This document shows positions 58,796-64,000 of a DNA stretch of 64,000 nucleotides, one piece after another. Every line of letters starts with the position of its first letter. Within the stretch, counting starts at the first letter, position 1. The stretch is taken from assembly GCA_015680685.1 (NCBI GenBank), contig MNCI01004126.1, positions 877,456 to 941,455 of the forward strand, in the 5' to 3' direction. A program made the position numbers and the translations under genes. The stretch is from Gnetum montanum. Taxonomy: Eukaryota; Streptophyta; Gnetopsida; Gnetales; Gnetaceae. The notes below the pieces were generated by a model. The model did not search any database and was not told where the DNA came from. It saw nothing but the letters and a program-made list of their open reading frames with translations.

Positions 58796-60560
58796 ACAAA
58801 TTCAACTCTTAATTCTTTTGCTTGGTCCCAATGCTTCTTCAATTTTCTCAAATCTAATATTTTCTAATGGAAAACACAATTGAAATATTTGTTCTTGAAG
58901 TTGCAAAACTTGTAACAATGTTTCCAAATCATCAGGTAATATTGTTTGTAGTATTTGGTAATTCTTCAATGCACATTTTTTTAGTTCATCTTTTTGAGAC
59001 TCTAGTTTAGAAGAAGAAATTTGATTCATTATTTGAGAAAATATTCTCTTTCCACTAACCTACTCATCTTTAAAACCATGAAAATCAAGAGTATATGTCT
59101 TGACTTCACCAAATATTTTAATGTATACTTTTAGAACATGTCTGCAAAAATTTCTAAGAGATTCCTATGAACAAATATAGATAGGAATCTTCTCTATATT
59201 TGTAATACAATAACTTAAATCTATAGTATCATAATTTTGACTTCGTACCCAATACACATTACTTTCTGGATCATAAGCATAATTAATATCACTTATTTTT
59301 AAAGCTTTATTACATTAATCTTCAATAACCTTTCATTTGTTTGTATTATTACAAAATCCACCATCTTTTAAATGCTTACCATGTTTACATCTAAGCTCAA
59401 CTTTCAAAAGATAAAAAAATAACCGATCTATTCTTTTACCTTTTCTTCTATGTTTATCAGATAAAAACTTGTACTTCAAATAGGCATGATATCCTTCAAT
59501 TATCTTATTTTTTCCTTGATTTGCATGTGGTAAAGTTCTATATGCTTTTGCCCACATACATGGAATACATTAATTTTTTTTTTTTGGAAAAAATTTATAA
59601 TAACTAATTAGTTAACAATTGTTAAAATATGATACTTATAATACTTCTCATTCACCATCCATGTTCATTCAAAATACTGCAAAAATATTTCTTCTTCTTT
59701 GAATTTTTTAAAAAAATTAATGTAATTTATTCTTTACTTCATAATCACTCTTGCACCCATGCATTATATGACCAAGTGCAACATTCATAATCTTAAAATT
59801 AGATTTATTTTTAAGCTTATTTCCAACGTTTTTTAACCATGCATGATGTACATGAAACAACCATAGCAATACTTGACAATTCATAACCAACCTAGCATAT
59901 ATAGAATTGAAAATATAAGAAATATTAAAAATTTTATAGCCAAATACATTTGATTAAAAATTAAAAAATACACAAAGAAGGGTATTAATTATAAATAATA
60001 AAGTTTTACTTTATGGATGTAGTATATGGAAGATCTACTAAAATATATGTAACTTTCCAATATGGTTTTTCTTGAAAATCATTTTGAACTATTACTTGAA
60101 ACCAAGATTGAATATCTTTCCTTATATCTCTTAATGATATGACTCATGCAACTAGAATTTCATTATCATGTTTATCAAAAACCATAACAAAATAAAGTGA
60201 ATATTGCATGCAAAAAGAAATATGGGTTAGTATCATTGCATGTTTATCTCTACAAAAGCTATTTAACATTAAAATTAATATATGTTACTTACCTCATACA
60301 TATTAGTGTTGAATGTTAAATCCATGGCTAAGAAACTATTATGAGAAAACTAAAACATTTTTTTCTCATACATAATGATTGAATACTAAGAATAAATAGT
60401 TTACCATTAACAAAAAATTGATGATAAGAGACATATTATGAATGAACATGAATCCATTTTTGAACACTTAATTTCATCTTTAGAGTGGCACTTGTATTTG
60501 TTACTAATAATCGTTTTAAATATGTATGCAATATATGTTGCAACCAAAAAATTTGATCAC
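58796..60560 (-). pseudogene. SWIM/Mutator-like (MULE-type) transposase pseudogene, copy 2
   Basis: Pieces in order on the minus strand: NSFLAMDLTFNTNMYE (about 60300-60350), RDIRKDIQSWFQVIVQNDFQ then KPYWKVTYI (about 60030-60130), LLWLFHVHHAWLKNVGNKLK (about 59810-59870), MWAKAYRTLPHANQGKNKII then DRLFFYLLKVELRCKHG (59333-59557), the SWIM-like YDTIDLSYCITNIEKIPIYI then C...FCRH (about 59120-59240), and a charged C-terminal helix (58802-59029). The second SWIM Cys is Ser, as in copy 1. Stops and frameshifts throughout. The DDE-type core is recognisable only in part. Confidence 0.68.
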
Positions 60561-62235
60561 TAGAAAAACTCAAAGGAGATTCAGTGCACAGTAGTTCCTC
60601 AACCCATGAATCCCCAATGCCTTTATGAAAAATCAGATTCAGGGCATCTTGGCTAATCCAATAGATTAACTAGGGACTTAAAAGGTGAAAAATGTGATAA
60701 TAATACAATGTTGAAACTAATGATAGATCTAAATAATGCACAGAAAATGAACAAATGTATCTTGCACACAAAACGTAAAACTTAAAACTTGATTGAGAAA
60801 AAATGAAACATAAGCTAGAGAAATGTGTACAAATGGTGCCTAAACATGTAACAATGAGGTTCACTTGGATGAGGATTCAGGGTCCATTGAAGTTGATGTG
60901 ATCAACTGCACAATTTTGATGTCCTACCACTCTCGATGCTATTGAACCTTCTATGCTATAATCTCAGATCTGTAATAGCTACAAGTCGGGGGTGAGAAAA
61001 GTGGAAAATTTGGATGCCAAATTACTCAACATTGGGATATGGATATCCCAAAAATATAAAGTTGACACCAAATTTCACAAATATAAATGTGATAGTGCTT
61101 CCATGCTAGGATTCAAGAGGATGAAAACATGGGAGATTGCAAGAACTCTTGAGTGCTTGAAAATGCCCCAAGTGTGGAATTATTGCTTAAAAATGTGTAT
61201 ATACTTAATGTATTTCAATGTAAAGTGTTGAACTATCTAAAGATTGTGGAATCACAAAAGTGTCTATATATCAAAAGTTGCTAGACCTGCAAATGGTGTT
61301 TAAGGTTGGTTTTTATTGGTTTTGGGCAATGAATGGGGATGTAAAATCACTATGATTTGGCTGCAAAATGGCTATAAAATGGCTACAAAATGGCTGCCAA
61401 ATTTAGGTGATATGGGTTTCCAAATTTGGGAGGTTAATTTACATAGTAAGTACCTTTCCTCATGGCCATTTAGTTTACTATAAATAGTAACAGGGGCACA
61501 CCTTCCACATTGGAGATGAATCTTCCATGTTGAGCTCTCCACCATGCTTTTTGAAGTGGCTGGTCAATGTTGGAGTACATGAAGTGTTGAAATCTAGCTA
61601 TTGTGGCTTCCACACTAGGGAATGCAATTTTCAATATTAGGCATGAAGACTCCACACTCAGAAAAAACTTCCACATTNNNNNNNNNNNNNNNNNNNNNNN
61701 NNNNNNNNNNNNNNNNNNNNNNNNNNNNNNNNNNNNNNNNNNNAAAAAAACAAACCCCATAAGATTCTACCCACCCCACCCCAACCCTAAATATAGATAC
61801 TTGGTGATTTTTTTCACTTGGGGAATGAGACTTTGACCACTTATGAGGTAATTTTCAAATCCAAAAGTATAAAGTATGTGAAATTTCTTGCTTTGGATTA
61901 TCATCTTCACACTTATAATGAAGTTTTTACCTCAGGTTTCATGGAGTAAAAGCTACATGATAGAAATTGGTTATAACATGCAAATTTTTGTGGTGTTTCA
62001 ATGGCCCTTCTTTGTTGGTGTCTAGAGGGTTGAAGTAAGAGGCATCAACAAAGAATACAAAACATGATTACATATTATAACACTATATTGCATACAAGCC
62101 ACATGAGAATTAGGCTATCTAGGTCATCAAAGTTGCTAGTTTAAGGCCATGGTAGGCCATGGTACTAGTTTAAGGCCTTAGTAGGCCATGTTGCTAGTTT
62201 AAGGTCATAGTAGACTATTGAAAGAAGACTTTATT
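60561..62235. other. Non-coding interval; possible 3' end of element F
   Basis: No gene recognised. Holds a short repeat of ATGGCTACAAA-type units (61357-61402, about four copies), a palindromic TATA-like ACTATAAATAGT near 61479, and a ~29-bp unit GTTGCTAGTTTAAGGCCATG (with variants) repeated three times at 62132-62218. Because F reads leftwards, its 3' non-coding region and LTR should be here, but I could not define LTR borders. Confidence 0.4.
61678..61743. other. Assembly gap (66 N)
   Basis: A run of N flanked by AT-rich sequence. Open frames reported through it are artefacts. Confidence 0.95.
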
Positions 62236-63320
62236 GTCAATGATGATCAGATAAATGTAGTATGACTTTAGATAGGAATGATTGATTGGATTGGTCAGCT
62301 CATTCCCATCCATGTTAGCTATTCTAAATGCACCATTCCCATAGGCTCTGGTGACAAGGAAAGGCCCTTCCTAGTTGGCTAAGAATTTGTCCACATGCTC
62401 AAGGATGGCTTTGAGGACCAAGTCACCTTCTTTGATCTTACGCATGGGCAAGTTATGGTGATGCTACTAATTTTTCCTCTCTTGATAGTACTCAATATGA
62501 GAAAGCACTTTCATACACTACTCCTCTACGAAATCCAAAGCTGCTGTCCACAACTCCTTTTTTTGCTTATCATTGGTAAAGTTGGTCAAGGATACTCAAA
62601 GCGATGGCACCTGCAATTCAAGATGTAAAATAGCTTCAAATCCATAAACTAGATTATAAGGGGTCATACTAGTTGCCATGTGATAGCTCATTCCATATGC
62701 CTATAGTGCATGGACAAGTCGCTCATGCCACATGCATTTTCTGTTGTTGAGCATCTTTTTAAGTAGGTTGATAATGGCCTTACTACTTGCTTCTACTTGT
62801 CCATTAGCTTGAGGGTAATAAGGAAATGAGAAAGAATTCTTAATGCCGAGGTTGAGATAGAAATATTTTGTTTTTTGGCTACTAAATTATAGTCCATTAT
62901 CTTTAACTATGGTCATGGGTATGCCAAAGCAAACTATAATGTTATCTAGGATGAATTTGCAAACTTGCTTAGATGTAGTATTCCTTAGGGGAATAGCTTC
63001 AACCCACTTTGTAAAGTATTCAATTGTGGTGATGATGAAGCTATGCCCTACTAAAGACTTAAGCATTATAGGTCCAATGATATCCAACCCCCATTTTTGA
63101 AATGAACATTTTATCTTAGTGGTGTGTAACTCAATCAGTGATACATATATAAGGTTTCTATATCATTGGCATGTGTCATAATGCTTAACCTTTTGCAAGT
63201 AGCCATTTTCCATATGGGCCAAATAATAGCCTAACCATCTAATCTTAGTGGTCATAGCTCTTGGTCCTACATGTCCCCCAATAACACCCTCATGAACATC
63301 CTCTAGGACTATTCTAGCTT
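62236..63320 (-). pseudogene. Ty3/gypsy integrase relic (element F)
   Basis: Integrase of a second, different gypsy element. The zinc-binding region reads EGVIGGHVGPRAMTTKIRW then YDTCQ (about 63170-63300). The catalytic core starts GLDIIGPI with Asp near 63081, with SFIITTIEYFTKWVEAIPLR and the second Asp in KDNGL (about 62893). After stops comes YYPQANGQVEASSKAIINLL with the Glu near 62799. Downstream is MRKIKEGDLVLKAILEHVDK. All three DDE residues survive in broken frames. The sequence type (TKWVEA, PQ(A/T)NGQVE) is closer to the Tat branch than to element C. Confidence 0.82.
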
Positions 63321-64000
63321 TAGTTTTGCCTAAGCACTTTAGGAGTATGTCATCATAGGATTTTGGACATAATGTGTTATTACCTATGATGACATACTAC
63401 TTCGATTTCTTACATACATCCTTTTGAGTAGTAGTCAAGCCTTATGAGGATTTTCCATGCATAAGGTAAAATTTAATATTGTCATACACTCCTTGGGGGG
63501 ATCAGTATGAACAATGACCACAAAGGCATCCTTAGTGTTTTGTGTGATGAGAGTAGCATAGTCTACCATTAAGGTGGGTAACTTGCTAAACACATCTAGT
63601 GTCACTAATGGGTAATGTTGAAATCACATTGACTATAGCATTCTCATTTTAGGGTATGTGTTGGCTATCAATGTTTGTGAATTGTTGTAACAATTACTTC
63701 CCTTGGTCACTGTAAGATTGTAAGTGCTTAGCTTTACATGCATAAACTTTGGTTACTTGATTAACCATGAGTTCTGAATTTCCTTTGATTATTAAGTATC
63801 TAAATCTTGCTTAAGGTTTACAAAGGCCTCTTGGCATTGATCTATCCACATATAGTAAAGCCCTTTCTTAAGAAAGTGTTGCATGGATTGTGACTTATCT
63901 ATAAGCCTTGTGATAATCCTACAAATAAATTATAATCTACCTTGTAATCCCCAAATCTTCTTAAGGATGATAGTTTCCACTAATTTAGATATGGCCTTAA
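63320..64000 (-). pseudogene. Ty3/gypsy RT tail and RNase H relic (element F)
   Basis: Minus strand, running out of the right edge. RT tether-like pieces (SLRRFGDYKVDYNLF region near 63900-63980; FLRKGFTICGSMPRGLCKP near 63830-63880, corresponding to the 'CQ.AF..LK..L' segment) are followed directly by an RNase H piece YLIIKGNSELMVNQVTKVYA (about 63740-63800). The central RNase H part is missing, so there is an internal deletion. Heavily decayed. Confidence 0.6.

Noticed and set aside
61471-61486. Palindromic TATA-like ACTATAAATAGT as an LTR promoter of element F
   Set aside because: No LTR borders or poly(A) signal could be tied to it, so the promoter call is not supported.
61470-61836. Open frames spanning the 66-N gap
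   Set aside because: Artefact of the gap.

Overview
This window is repeat-dominated nuclear DNA from a seed plant. The evidence is several Athila-like Ty3/gypsy retrotransposons with a tRNA-Asp-type primer site, a tau-class glutathione S-transferase relic, receptor-kinase and LRR relics, and plant-type Mutator/SWIM and Ulp1 transposon genes. The heavy decay, nesting and AT richness would fit a very large genome such as a gymnosperm, but that is inference. I found no intact host gene, no RNA gene and no CRISPR array.

Layout. (C) 1-6550, plus strand: 3' part of an Athila-like element with decayed protease, RT, RNase H and integrase, a long 3' non-coding region and the 3' LTR. It abuts a ~260-bp tandem repeat array (6551-8615). 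8.8-11.5 kb: a plus-strand SWIM/Mutator-like transposase pseudogene. (D) 12924-23299, minus strand: a full element with two LTRs and TSD TCATC. It carries gag, protease and a long extra ORF, and no RT, RNase H or integrase. 24.0-24.5 kb: Ty1/copia gag relic. 25.2-27.9 kb: an unidentified decayed ORF. 29.4-44.6 kb: a minus-strand gene with a plant-transposon-like N-terminal region and an Ulp1 protease domain, split by element A (29911-42724, plus strand), which is itself split by element B (32984-40116, minus strand, TSD ATCGT). 46.9-47.2 kb: tau GST relic. 47.4-48.6 and 57.0-57.4 kb: minus-strand LRR and protein-kinase relics, with the kinase domain split by element E (48626-57019, minus strand, TSD GATTC). 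58.8-60.6 kb: a second SWIM/Mutator-like transposase relic, minus strand. (F) 62.2-64 kb: minus-strand gypsy RT/RNase H/integrase relic running out of the window.

Elements A to E are one related group. They share TGATGAG/CTCATCA-type LTR ends, an Asp-tRNA-like primer site (A and D; mostly deleted in E, hidden by a gap in B, off-window in C), a gag with a DHPKG-type zinc knuckle, a ladder of PPT-like motifs and conserved 3' non-coding blocks. Only C keeps any RT, RNase H or integrase. A and B keep gag plus protease. D keeps gag plus protease and E keeps gag alone, and both of these carry a ~2.8-kb ORF between the 3' non-coding block and the 3' LTR. That ORF joins a region resembling the plant 'putative transposon protein' domain to a long coiled coil. 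The pol-less, extra-ORF architecture shared by D and E is the most interesting system here: it looks like a mobilised, non-autonomous lineage with its own conserved protein.

All domain calls come from reading translations by eye. No alignments, database searches or divergence values were computed.
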